A stretch of 64,000 nucleotides of DNA from Paracidovorax wautersii (GTDB lineage: Bacteria > Pseudomonadota > Gammaproteobacteria > Burkholderiales > Burkholderiaceae_C). The notes under the pieces are model-generated. The model saw only the letters and a list, made by a program, of their open reading frames with translations. It was not told where the DNA came from and made no database searches. Positions 23,899 through 31,731 of the stretch are shown one piece after another. The DNA lies in NCBI RefSeq assembly GCF_900113035.1, contig NZ_FONX01000011.1:62001-126000 (forward strand), given 5' to 3'. Position 1 is the first letter of the stretch. The number at the start of each line of letters is the position of its first letter. The position numbers and the translations under genes are program-made.

Positions 23899-24339
23899 TC
23901 ACTTCCTGCGCTTCGCCTCCTTCGGCGCGGTCGATTCCTGGGCAGCCTGTGGCTTCGGTTCTGCCTCCTGCGGCTTCGGACTGAGGGCCACGGACTCGAT
24001 GCGGTACGGCAGGATGCCGACGCTGCGCGCGTTGATCTGCCAGGTCTCGCGCGGCTGATCTTCGTTGTCCGTCCAAGGCTCGCGCTCCATGCGGCCGATG
24101 ACCAGCACGCGCATACCTTTCTGGTACAGGTCCTTCCAGTGCTCGGCGTCGCGGTGCCAGATTTCCACCGGCGCCCAGAAGCCGCCGCGGTCCTCGAAGG
24201 TGCCATCCTTCTTGGGTACGGGGTTGTCGAAATAGACGTTCAGGCGCAGCAAGCGGCTGGGTTCGTCATTGCCGTTGGGGAATTCGCGGTACTCCGGTGG
24301 CGAGCCGATGTTGCCTTCGCCAGAAAAATGCGTGCTCAT
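23899..24339 (-). CDS. ssb: single-stranded DNA-binding protein
   Basis: A 146-aa ICE-type SSB. The OB fold covers residues about 20-115 (LRLNVYFDNPVP, RGGFWAPVEIWHRDAEHWKDLYQKGMRVLVIGRM). A charged Pro/Lys C-terminal tail follows; it lacks the usual acidic DDDIPF tip of host SSB. In ICEclc the SSB is made only in transfer-competent cells from the inrR promoter and coats the transferred strand. Here it lies 73 nt after the DUF3158 gene, in agreement. Confidence 0.92.
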   Translation of the reverse strand: MSTHFSGEGNIGSPPEYREFPNGNDEPSRLLRLNVYFDNPVPKKDGTFEDRGGFWAPVEIWHRDAEHWKDLYQKGMRVLVIGRMEREPWTDNEDQPRETWQINARSVGILPYRIESVALSPKPQEAEPKPQAAQESTAPKEAKRRK

Positions 24340-24412
24340 GGTGTGATCTCCGTGGTGGTTGAAATACCCGTGCCTCGTCGGCGCCGGGCGCGTGCTGGGA
24401 TGCCCGGCGCAA

Positions 24413-24940
24413 TCACCGATCGCGCATTGCGGCAGGAACGGACGTGAGCCGGTGCAGGTAGGCGTCGTCCGCCTCGGCGGCCTTGCTGGCGCATTCCTGC
24501 GCCTGCCTGCCCAAGGTGTGCAGCAGGCTGATCTGCATGTTCAACGTGATGCGCTGCAGCTCGATCGCGTGCAGGTCGGCCAGCAGGTTGACGGGTGTGC
24601 TGCTGCTGGCGATCAGCTCCCGCCACAGCGCCACGCCCATGGCCGACCTGTCGTGCCTGCGCCAGCGCAAGAAGACGGTTCCTGCGCCAGTGGTCTGTTG
24701 GGCCAGTTCGATGGGCAGAAGGTGGAAGGGGTGCCCGCATGCTTGCTCCAGCACCTGTCGCTGTGCCAGGGCAATCAACTCGTCGCGCATGGCGAAGCAC
24801 TGGCTGGCCCAGGCCTCGAAGTCCCCTTTACCCTTAAAAGGCTTTAAAAGGCCTTTTAGAGAGGCCGCGTGTTCCAGCCGCATGAAGGCACCCTGTTGCA
24901 GGCCCCGGAAGTAGCGGGTCGGTTGGTTCAGATCGTTCAT
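24413..24940 (-). CDS. DUF3158 protein, positional counterpart of InrR
   Basis: A 175-aa cytoplasmic protein matching DUF3158 (MNDLNQPTRYFRGLQQGAF, LEHAASLKGLLKPFKGKGDF, VFLRWRRHDRSAMGVALW). The start at 24940 overlaps the PFL_4669 stop by 4 nt; longer frames are shadows. In ICEclc the gene directly before ssb is inrR, needed for full integrase and transfer-gene expression. Position and length fit, but the equivalence is from memory of ICEclc and not from a sequence comparison. Confidence 0.85.
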   Translation of the reverse strand: MNDLNQPTRYFRGLQQGAFMRLEHAASLKGLLKPFKGKGDFEAWASQCFAMRDELIALAQRQVLEQACGHPFHLLPIELAQQTTGAGTVFLRWRRHDRSAMGVALWRELIASSSTPVNLLADLHAIELQRITLNMQISLLHTLGRQAQECASKAAEADDAYLHRLTSVPAAMRDR

Positions 24941-25716
24941 GCGGGCTCGTCCTCGCCGGCTGACGCTTCGGGCGGCTCTGCGGTGGCGGCTTCGTCGCTG
25001 GGCGGAGGCGCTGTGGCAGGACCGTCGCCGCGCTGTTGCAGGCCACGGCGCACGACGGGTGGCGCAAACTTCGAGCGGCGTGTCCCCTCCAGCACCTCCT
25101 GCGGCAGTTCGCCGTACTTCTCCAGCGCGACTCGCGCAGCGGCGTTCTTCGCCGCGAAATCGTCGCGGGTGCAGCCCGAGTAGCGATACTGCTGGGCCAG
25201 CGAGAACAGGCTGCGCAGCGCGTGCGCGCCCTCGTTGAGCCAGCGTTCCAAGGTGCTGCGGTCGATGAGCGCGGTGTGGTGGGCGAGGATCAGCTTGCGG
25301 GCGATGTCGTCGTAGTCGGCCAGGAGATAGACCGCGGCAAAGCCGAGCTGCGCGTTGACGAAGAGCGGGAGCTTGACCGGCTGCACGTTGAGGTTTTCGC
25401 CCAGGCTGAGCGCCGGTGGCACGCTCGCCAGCGCCTGGTCCACCTGCTCGCGCAGCGATTGCAGCGTGACCTTGGTTTGGTCGAGCTTGTCCTCGATGCG
25501 CAGCATCCACCAGTCCGAGTACGGGTCGTCCTGCTCCGAGCCCCGCCGCATCTTGTTCATCTGGGCGATGTAGCCGTTCAGGCCGACGATGCCCGGTCGC
25601 CCCTCGGCGGCGGCGCGGCCGTGCCAGATGCGGGAAGCGTGATGGGTGTGCAGGGTCAGCGACATCGCGCTGCGCAGGGAGCCGAGATTCAGTTGCAGAG
25701 GTTCATTGGTTGCCAT
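24937..25716 (-). CDS. integrating conjugative element protein, PFL_4669 family (TIGR03761)
   Basis: A 259-aa cytoplasmic protein. It shows the family segments LTLHTHHASRIWHGRAA, IVGLNGYIAQMNKMRRGSEQDDPYSDWWML and LPLFVNAQLGFAAVYLLADYD. A disordered Pro/Glu tail (about 215-259) ends it. It opens the unit PFL_4669, DUF3158, ssb. The 318-bp gap upstream (25717-26034) contains two copies of the CTATCCCCAGGGGATAG palindrome and should hold the promoter equivalent to PinR of ICEclc. Molecular function unknown. Confidence 0.9.
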   Translation of the reverse strand: MATNEPLQLNLGSLRSAMSLTLHTHHASRIWHGRAAAEGRPGIVGLNGYIAQMNKMRRGSEQDDPYSDWWMLRIEDKLDQTKVTLQSLREQVDQALASVPPALSLGENLNVQPVKLPLFVNAQLGFAAVYLLADYDDIARKLILAHHTALIDRSTLERWLNEGAHALRSLFSLAQQYRYSGCTRDDFAAKNAAARVALEKYGELPQEVLEGTRRSKFAPPVVRRGLQQRGDGPATAPPPSDEAATAEPPEASAGEDEPA

Positions 25717-25834
25717 GGTGTCCGCTCGTTGTTGGAAAAGGAGCGGCCAGCTTCGGCAGGAAGCGGAAGGCAGTCAGTCAAGAATCCGAATCCCGGCGGG
25801 CCCCGGTTTAGGGCGCGGCGGTTGCATGCGGCGC

Positions 25835-25857
25835 GAGCTATCCCCAGGGGATAGCTC
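25835..25857. promoter_or_regulatory. palindrome copy 2 (core CTATCCCCAGGGGATAG), upstream of PFL_4669
   Basis: A 23-bp perfect palindrome extended by G/C on each side of the 21-bp form. It is centred at 25846, 130 nt before the PFL_4669 start. Confidence 0.65.
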
Positions 25858-25967
25858 CATGGAGCGTCAACGAACGCTGCACGCCGGGATCAGGGTAGGC
25901 AACACCGATGCTGCGGCAGATGGTCGATCCCAGGCCTGCGACAACTTGGCGTTGTGCCCAGCAGCGG

Positions 25968-25988
25968 AACTATCCCCAGGGGATAGCT
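25968..25988. promoter_or_regulatory. palindrome copy 3 (core CTATCCCCAGGGGATAG)
   Basis: The 17-bp core (25970-25986) is perfect; the next pair is A against C, so it is shorter than copies 1 and 2. It is 132 bp from copy 2, centre to centre, close to 12.5 helical turns. It begins 46 bp after the replication-gene stop. Confidence 0.6.
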
Positions 25989-26034
25989 CTATTGGCGGCC
26001 ATGGGCATCTACTTTCACCGACTTGCATGCCGGC

Positions 26035-27267
26035 TCACTTGCTGGCGAGCAGATTGCGTAGCCGCTCGATGTGCTGCTTGGCGACTTCCGGCGGCACTGG
26101 CTTACCCTGCGGCTGAGGTGGCGGTGCTGCTGGTGGCCGCTCGTTTGGCGGGACGGGTGCCGATGGCGCGTCTTTCTTGGCCCAGGCATTGAACTCGCCA
26201 TGGATGGCGCGCTGGATGATGCCGAACAGATACCCCGCAGGATTGCGGATGCCATGACTGCTGCATCGTGCGGCCCAGTCGTCCAGCACGGCCTGTCTCA
26301 GCGCGGCATCGACCTGCTGCAATGCCACCCTGGCACCTGTCTGCTGCTCTGCCTTCAGTTCCGTGAAGCGCTTGGGCCATTGCAGATCGCCCAGCGCGCG
26401 CGCCTGCGCGGTAGTACGTACTTCATTAATACGACTACTACGTACTGTACGGGCCTGCTTCGGATTCCGAAGAGAGGCGTCTGGCGCGGGTTTCGCCCCT
26501 GCTTCGGATTCCGAAGACGGGTCGTCCGCATTCCGAAGAAGGCTCGATGCTCCTTCTTCGGAATCGTGGGCGGCATCCTCCTGTGGATAACTTTCGGCGG
26601 CCGTGATGCCTTGGCTGGCGAGGCGTTCGGCCAGGACCTGTAGCCGCGACGGCAGTGTGCGTCCGGAGAGCATCGGATCTTCCGCGATCTCCTTGAGGGT
26701 GTTCAGACCGACCATCTGGACAGCCTTGGCCGAATGGCCGAGGGACTGGCTGACCAGTGCCAGGTAGTCGGCGTCGAGCTGCATGGCCTCGAAGGGCGTC
26801 AGTGGTTCATCGTGCAGAACGTAGAGGTTGCCGAGGATGCGGCCGGTCTTGGGGTCACGCCGTCGCCGTACCAGGCTCAACCATCGGGTGAGGCGCAACA
26901 GCGTCAACGCTCGGGCCACGGTTTCATGCGAGGCCTGCCCGGCGCAGGGCATCGACGCCAGCCAGGGTCGAAGCTGCTCATACGTCGGGAAGGCTGTCAT
27001 GCCGTCGTCGTTGAGCATCAGCCGGAACACCTGCCAGGCGTTGCGCTCCAGCGGCGTCAGGCGACGGTCGAGGAACAGCCGCCGCGGCACGGTCTCGTGC
27101 CGGTTGCCGCTGAAGAGGAAGGCATCGCCTGACGTGGCGGGCGTCGGCGTAGGCACGGGTGCTGGCGCACTGGGGCTGGGCTTGGGCGCGAGGTCTTTCA
27201 GGGCAGCATCGAACAGATCCGCGAGTGCGACGGGGCCACGGCGTGGTGCGGTGTCGTCCACGGCCAT
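26035..27267 (-). CDS. STY4528-type ICE replication protein
   Basis: A 410-aa protein of the pathogenicity-island replication family. A helix-turn-helix region (about residues 70-150) has RLTPLERNAWQVFRLMLND, TYEQLRPWLASMPCAGQASHETVARALTLLRLTRWLSL, typical of winged-helix replication initiators. A disordered middle (about 215-285) is encoded by a palindrome cluster that may be an origin. The C-terminal helical part (about 290-370) has DWAARCSSHGIRNPAGYLFGII, as in plasmid helper proteins. It lies 3 nt after the DUF2857 stop in the alpA operon. The function is by family only. Confidence 0.88.
   Translation of the reverse strand: MAVDDTAPRRGPVALADLFDAALKDLAPKPSPSAPAPVPTPTPATSGDAFLFSGNRHETVPRRLFLDRRLTPLERNAWQVFRLMLNDDGMTAFPTYEQLRPWLASMPCAGQASHETVARALTLLRLTRWLSLVRRRRDPKTGRILGNLYVLHDEPLTPFEAMQLDADYLALVSQSLGHSAKAVQMVGLNTLKEIAEDPMLSGRTLPSRLQVLAERLASQGITAAESYPQEDAAHDSEEGASSLLRNADDPSSESEAGAKPAPDASLRNPKQARTVRSSRINEVRTTAQARALGDLQWPKRFTELKAEQQTGARVALQQVDAALRQAVLDDWAARCSSHGIRNPAGYLFGIIQRAIHGEFNAWAKKDAPSAPVPPNERPPAAPPPQPQGKPVPPEVAKQHIERLRNLLASK
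26411..26564. repeat. palindrome cluster inside the replication gene (possible iterons/origin)
   Basis: CTTCGGATTCCGAAG, a perfect 15-bp palindrome, occurs at 26458-26472 and 26502-26516. Half-sites ATTCCGAAG (26530) and CTTCGGAAT (26556) form the ends of a 13-bp inverted repeat, ATTCCGAAGAAGG/CCTTCTTCGGAAT, with a 9-nt loop. An AT-rich pocket at 26411-26450 holds two AGTACGTA-type palindromes around ATTAAT. The encoded protein stretch is low-complexity, which would allow a DNA-level constraint. Confidence 0.6.
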
Positions 27268-27270
27268 GGC

Positions 27271-27831
27271 TCAACCCAATCCCTGATCGACCCAGCTCTT
27301 GATCGAGGCCCAGACCACCGACAGAGGCAGCGACATGCCTTCGGCCAAGTCCATGGTAGCGTCGAGGATGGAGGTTTCGTCTTCGAGATCGACATTCCTG
27401 CTGCCGGTCACGGCCTTCCATTGCCGCCACAGCTCCGTGTCCTGTTTCTCGTCCAGCACGGGGTGGCGGCCCTTGCGCTTCGGCAGGCCGAGGATTTCGC
27501 GGCGAAGCGCCACCTCCTGGTGGGTCAGGCCATAGAACCGACTGACCATCTCGGTGCTCGCGCCCAGCCTGAGCATGCGATCGACCGTGGCGATTTCCTT
27601 CTCCACGTCCTGCGCCTGCTTGAGCAGTCGCCGGAGCACTTCGCGGTTGACCGTCACCGAGCACCAGGAGACGTTAGCGTTGGCGAGCACGCTGATCAGC
27701 GCGGGATGCTTGAGGGCGTCCAGTTCTTCCTCGCCAAACCCCATCAGTTTGCACCGGCGCAGTTGCCCATTGCGCAGGTCATAGAGGGCCTGGGCGATGA
27801 CGGCCTGGTTGAGTGGGTGTGGTGCGGACAT
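27271..27831 (-). CDS. DUF2857 protein (BisC-like candidate)
   Basis: A 186-aa protein with the DUF2857 signature: LNQAVIAQALYDLRNGQLRRC, GF-EEELDALKHP, VNREVLRRLLKQAQDVE and LRLGASTEMVSRFYGLTHQE. The last segment reads as a helix-turn-helix, as in FlhC-like regulators. In ICEclc, from memory, BisC is the DUF2857 protein encoded after the ParB-like BisD, and the BisDC complex activates the transfer genes and its own operon. The operon position matches. It lies 15 nt after the ParB-like gene. Confidence 0.87.
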   Translation of the reverse strand: MSAPHPLNQAVIAQALYDLRNGQLRRCKLMGFGEEELDALKHPALISVLANANVSWCSVTVNREVLRRLLKQAQDVEKEIATVDRMLRLGASTEMVSRFYGLTHQEVALRREILGLPKRKGRHPVLDEKQDTELWRQWKAVTGSRNVDLEDETSILDATMDLAEGMSLPLSVVWASIKSWVDQGLG

Positions 27832-27846
27832 GCTGGCCTCCCTCGC

Positions 27847-29505
27847 TCACATTCCAACGCCTTCAGCGCCGGCTTCAAGGTCGAGCAGGCGCCGGGCCAG
27901 CCGCAGCAGCCGGAACAGCTTGACCAGCGAGGTATCGCTCAATCGCTGGGCCGCATCACCCTGGCCGTGCAGCAGCGCCGGCAGTTCGATGACGATTTGC
28001 CCGTCGTGCAGGCCGACGTCGGCGGGCCGCTGACCGGCCAGGCACGCTAACAGCGCGAGGACGGCACGGCCCAGCGGTGCCGAGCTTTGGGTGCGGGCCC
28101 GGCAGACGAAACCGATACCCTCTGCACGGTCATCAATGCACTCGTCCAGGTCTGCCTCGCCCGCGATTTCGCGGGCGAACTGTGCGATGTGGATGCGCAG
28201 GCGCTCGGCTGTGTCCACGCCGGGATCGATGTACCAGACATCGGAGATCGGATAGAGCCCGCCAGCCTGCACAGGGATGGACTGCAAGACACTCGCCGAG
28301 AAGTCGAGCGGCAGCGCATCACCCAACTGGTCGGCGACCATGCGCTGAATGGACTGGAGCCGTTCGGTCGTCGGTGCCGGCGAGACGATGTGCTCCCGAA
28401 GCAGATCGCCACCCACCGCAGGGTTGGCCGGACTTGCCTGGCTGGCATCCGTGTCGCTCTCGCGCGTCGAAGGCGTTGCCGCAGGTCGGCCTGCAGGCGG
28501 CGCTGCGGATGCAGCCCCTGCGATGGGTGGCGCAGTGTTGGCAGGTGGGCGCGCGATGGTTCCCGGCTCCGGCAACGCAGGCGGCGTCGATGGCGGCGTT
28601 GGGTCGCTGACCAAGGCGCGCTGCCGGCTCTCGGATTCGGTCATGTCCAGGGCGAGCACGTCGTAATCGACACCCAGCATCTCGGCCATCTGGCCGATCA
28701 GCTCGTCCTGTACACGCTGCGCGGAGAACTCGTCGGCCTGGACGTCGAATTGCGACAGCACTTCCTGGAAAAATTCGTCGAAGTCCTGAACCAGTGGGCG
28801 ACCCTTGGCGTAGCGCTCCCACGCGAGCATGCAGGCTTTGCGCATGACCGACAGGCGTTCGACCTGATGGCGACCGAGACCGCCATAGAGCACGGTGGGG
28901 ATCGCGGGCAGGAGATACTGCACCGCGTCGTTCATGCGGCTGATGTGCGACTGTTGTACCGGGAAGCCATCGGCGGCGAGGCGGCGGGCCAGCTCGGACT
29001 GGCTCAAGGTGGTGCCGCTTTCTTGCTCGTAGAACTCGCGCGCCTTCTCGACGCCGAGGGCGCGCTCGATGAACGTGAGGCCCCCGCGCAATTCGTTCTC
29101 GGCCAAGTGGCCGGTCAACATGACGACTTCGCCGCGGCTGGGCCACGGCCGGAACAGGCACGATACACGGAAAAACCGCTCGTCCTTGGTCTCTGACCAT
29201 AGTTCGCGCAGGATCGCCAGCCGAGTATTTCCACCGTTGCGGATGATGTAGTGGGACTCACCTGGTCGGCGAGTGATGGCCGGCGCTGCGTCCAGACCGC
29301 GCTCGCGGATGGACGCCTTGATTTCCTCGTAGGCCGGGTTGCGTTTTTTCCTGGGATCGTGGTCGTAGGGGCGCAACTGATCTAGGGTCACGACCATGGG
29401 GGTGTCGGCGATCGGGTCGCTCAAGGTCGAGGCTGACGGGCCGCTGCGCTCGAACCCGGCCGCGAGCAGCTTGCCAGCCATCTGCTGGGAGGTGATCTCA
29501 GCCAT
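27847..29505 (-). CDS. parB: ParB family protein of ICE (TIGR03764; BisD-like candidate)
   Basis: A 552-aa protein. The ParB/Srx-like N-terminal domain has VVTLDQLRPYDHDPRKKRN and the IIRNGGNTRLAILREL motif (about residues 38-105). A KorB-like helix-turn-helix follows (TLSQSELARRLAADGFPVQQSHISRM, about 170-195). A Pro/Ala linker (about 310-380) leads to a conserved C-terminal domain. The start at 29505 lies within the end of the 82-aa gene. In ICEclc this gene encodes BisD, part of the bistability feedback loop, so the role may be transcriptional and not partition. Confidence 0.9.
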   Translation of the reverse strand: MAEITSQQMAGKLLAAGFERSGPSASTLSDPIADTPMVVTLDQLRPYDHDPRKKRNPAYEEIKASIRERGLDAAPAITRRPGESHYIIRNGGNTRLAILRELWSETKDERFFRVSCLFRPWPSRGEVVMLTGHLAENELRGGLTFIERALGVEKAREFYEQESGTTLSQSELARRLAADGFPVQQSHISRMNDAVQYLLPAIPTVLYGGLGRHQVERLSVMRKACMLAWERYAKGRPLVQDFDEFFQEVLSQFDVQADEFSAQRVQDELIGQMAEMLGVDYDVLALDMTESESRQRALVSDPTPPSTPPALPEPGTIARPPANTAPPIAGAASAAPPAGRPAATPSTRESDTDASQASPANPAVGGDLLREHIVSPAPTTERLQSIQRMVADQLGDALPLDFSASVLQSIPVQAGGLYPISDVWYIDPGVDTAERLRIHIAQFAREIAGEADLDECIDDRAEGIGFVCRARTQSSAPLGRAVLALLACLAGQRPADVGLHDGQIVIELPALLHGQGDAAQRLSDTSLVKLFRLLRLARRLLDLEAGAEGVGM

Positions 29506-29746
29506 GGCCGCCTCCCTGCGCTTGGTATCGGGCCTCGCGCTCGGCGCGGCGGATTTGCGCACGGGCATTCAGGGTCGCCCGGTGGTCGCTTGCCGTCGAG
29601 CTGGTGTAGATCGCGGCGCAGCCAGGCTTGGTGAACTTGAGGTGGCCGCCAGGCGTGCGTTTGACGTGCCAACCTTCGCCAACCGCGAACTCGATCAGGG
29701 CGCGAAGCCGCTTGTGGCCTCGGGCTAGCTCATGTGCGTTCGCCAT
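29498..29746 (-). CDS. small HicA-like protein between parA and parB (Shi counterpart)
   Basis: An 82-aa basic protein. ELARGHKRLRALIEFAVGEGW, then HVKRTPGGHLKFTKPGC and IYTSSTASDHRAT, follows the double-stranded RNA-binding fold of HicA/YcfA toxins, with the key GGHLKF matching the usual G-SH-x-x-F active His region. No HicB antitoxin is next to it, so a toxin role is doubtful. It overlaps parA by 17 nt and parB by 8 nt. In ICEclc a small gene called shi sits at this place. Confidence 0.8.
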   Translation of the reverse strand: MANAHELARGHKRLRALIEFAVGEGWHVKRTPGGHLKFTKPGCAAIYTSSTASDHRATLNARAQIRRAEREARYQAQGGGHG

Positions 29747-30605
29747 GGGACCTCCCGGCATCAAGAGGGTGTGGCGGACGGCCGGACACCATGGCAAATC
29801 GGTGCCGCCATTGCGGAAATAGTTCGTCTGCGAGGCCGCGCATGGTGTCGAGCGCGGCGAGGGCGACTCTGCCCGGCGGCTGGCGGTATTCGACCCGATG
29901 CACTGGCAATCCGCGCGTAGCTGCACGCGGATACGCCTCGATGGCCGGCACGTCGGTGGCCAGCACGCGGATGCCGGCGTGGTCCTGGAAAAGATCGCGC
30001 AGGGCCTGCTGGATCAGCCGTGCATTGGCTGACACAGGGTGGACGCGATTGATGAGCAGATGCAGAGGTGGAGGCTCGATGCCCAGGTGCCGGTAGGGCG
30101 CAATGTCTTCGAGCAACTGCATGGTGCCGCGCCGCAGCTCGCGCGCCGCGAGAATTTCCGGGGTCACGGGCGACAGCGCGAGGTTGGAGGCGAGCACCGC
30201 CATCTCCAGCAGCACCGAGCGCGCACCTTGGGTGTCGATCAGCACCAGGTCATAGAGAGGCGCCAGGACCGGCAAGAGATGGCGCAACCGTAGGCGCCCA
30301 TCCGGCGTGTGCAGCAGCAAAGTGTTCAGCTCGCCTCGGTGGTCGTTGGAGAGCACCAAGTCCAGGCCCTCGATGTTCGTGCGGGACACAAGCAGCCCGA
30401 GGTCGCGCTCGTTGAAGGCCAGCAACTCGTAGATGCCACCAGGTGCGCGGTGGCCTAGCTCGTAGTACGAGGACAAGGTGGGCTGCACGTCGAGGTCGAG
30501 CAGCAGTACACGCAGCCCCGCGTCCGCGGCAAGCCCGCCGAGGTTCGCGGCCGTGGTGGTCTTGCCGACGCCACCTTTGGTTGAAATGATGGATACGACC
30601 TGCAT
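29730..30605 (-). CDS. parA: ParA family ATPase
   Basis: A 291-aa ParA/MinD-type ATPase. The deviant Walker A KGGVGKTTTAANLGG is at residues 10-24, Walker A' LLLDLDVQPTLS at about 34-45, and Walker B LVLIDTQGA at about 118-126. It probably stabilises the excised, replicating ICE or takes part in the competence switch. It starts 43 nt after alpA. The 3' end overlaps the 82-aa gene. Confidence 0.93.
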   Translation of the reverse strand: MQVVSIISTKGGVGKTTTAANLGGLAADAGLRVLLLDLDVQPTLSSYYELGHRAPGGIYELLAFNERDLGLLVSRTNIEGLDLVLSNDHRGELNTLLLHTPDGRLRLRHLLPVLAPLYDLVLIDTQGARSVLLEMAVLASNLALSPVTPEILAARELRRGTMQLLEDIAPYRHLGIEPPPLHLLINRVHPVSANARLIQQALRDLFQDHAGIRVLATDVPAIEAYPRAATRGLPVHRVEYRQPPGRVALAALDTMRGLADELFPQWRHRFAMVSGRPPHPLDAGRSHGERT

Positions 30606-30647
30606 GGCGTTCTCCGTGTGAGGATGGGAAGTCCGCTGGAGAACGGG

Positions 30648-30860
30648 TCAGGCCCGGTTGTTGACGCGCTCGGCGATCCACTGATCGATCTCGATGGAGT
30701 CCCAACCGACCGCGCGCACGCCCAGGCGCAGCGCCTTCGGGAACAGGCCTTTGCGCATCAGGTTGTAGATGTGGGCGCGTTTGAAACCCGACTTGGTTTC
30801 GACTTCATCAAGCCGCAGGATGCGGCGCTCGCTTGCGGGCAGTGCAGGTGTTTGCGACAT
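30648..30860 (-). CDS. alpA: AlpA-type transcriptional regulator
   Basis: A 70-aa MerR-like winged-helix regulator: RRILRLDEVETKSGFKRAHI, YNLMRKGLFPKALRLG, VGWDSIEIDQWIAERVN. This is the AlpA/prophage Cox-like fold. I place the start at 30860 because CAGGAG lies before it; a start at 30908 lacks one. It heads the operon alpA, parA, 82-aa gene, parB, DUF2857, replication gene. In ICEclc the alpA promoter is the target of BisR and of BisDC feedback. Confidence 0.9.
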   Translation of the reverse strand: MSQTPALPASERRILRLDEVETKSGFKRAHIYNLMRKGLFPKALRLGVRAVGWDSIEIDQWIAERVNNRA

Positions 30861-30933
30861 GGCGGTCACTCCTGAACGCTCAGTGGCGTTTGTTGGCGTG
30901 ACCTCCATTCAATAGACATGGATGGGAAAAGAC

Positions 30934-30960
30934 ATTGCAAATGCAATCTCCGCGATTGCA
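30934..30960. promoter_or_regulatory. operator-like repeat array before alpA
   Basis: ATTGCA-AA-TGCAAT (30934-30947) is followed, sharing TGCAAT, by the 19-bp palindrome TGCAATC-N5-GATTGCA (30942-30960). Three half-sites of one motif thus stand 74-100 bp before the alpA start. A weak promoter, TTGCAA-18 bp-TCTATT, on the minus strand begins within it. Confidence 0.6.
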
Positions 30961-30978
30961 CATACAAGATGGAAAACC

Positions 30979-31731
30979 TCAGACTGTTGCGCTACGCAGC
31001 CGGCGTCTGGCCGTGGCGAACTTGCCGTTTAGCGTCCGCTCCGCGATCCCCATTGCGCCGCTGTGATGGGCGACCAACGCGCTGACCACCGCCTCCTGCG
31101 TCTTGAAGCTGGAGTACGGAACGCCGGAAGGCGACTGGCCGAGCATCAGGTCCAGCATGCTGCCGATGATGTTCAGGTAGGTGGCTTCGGCGCGATCACT
31201 GATCAGGCACTGTGCGCCAGCAGAGGGCGCCATCTGCTTGAGAAGCGCTCCGTGCTTTTCCTGCAGCTCATGCAGTTGGCGTTTGTACTGGTCCAAGGTG
31301 GACTTCAGGGCCAGGCGCTCGACTAGCATCGCCTGCCCAGTTTCCACCGAGATGAAGGGATGGGCGATGCGCTCGCTCCGGGAGAAAAGGAAGCACGGTC
31401 GTTGCTCGGGATAGTGCTGGCGCATCCAGCGCTTCAGATCGACGTGGCGCACCGTCAGATCAGGGGAGTCGATCAGCGCGGAATCGCGCGTCGTGATGCC
31501 GTTCCGTCCGAAGGGCAGTTCTCCATTGAGGATGCCGTCGAAGATGCGTTCGGTGCAAAGCCGCAGCTCGTCACAACGTGGACAGTCCAACGACTGCGGC
31601 AGGCGCCTTGGCGACGAAATCGAAGCCAGGATCACCTGCTCGTATCGCAGCAGCCCGGCCCAGCGGATGGACGCTTCGATCGGGCGATAGAACACCTTTG
31701 ATGTTGGTGCATCATTCTTGTTCTCGTGCAT
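30979..31731 (-). CDS. BisR-like ICE regulator (candidate)
   Basis: A 250-aa cytoplasmic protein. A CxxC pair lies in LDCPRCDELRLC (about residues 48-60), then a polar middle (DLKRWMRQHYPEQRPCFLFSRSERI), a helical coiled segment (LDQYKRQLHELQEKHGALL, about 145-165) and a C-terminal region with AIAERTLNGKFATARRRL that could bind DNA. GGAG precedes the start. It has the place, strand and size of BisR in ICEclc, the gene upstream of alpA near the right end that starts the transfer-competence cascade and represents its own regulator family. The identity is inferred from position, not from alignment. Confidence 0.75.
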   Translation of the reverse strand: MHENKNDAPTSKVFYRPIEASIRWAGLLRYEQVILASISSPRRLPQSLDCPRCDELRLCTERIFDGILNGELPFGRNGITTRDSALIDSPDLTVRHVDLKRWMRQHYPEQRPCFLFSRSERIAHPFISVETGQAMLVERLALKSTLDQYKRQLHELQEKHGALLKQMAPSAGAQCLISDRAEATYLNIIGSMLDLMLGQSPSGVPYSSFKTQEAVVSALVAHHSGAMGIAERTLNGKFATARRRLRSATV

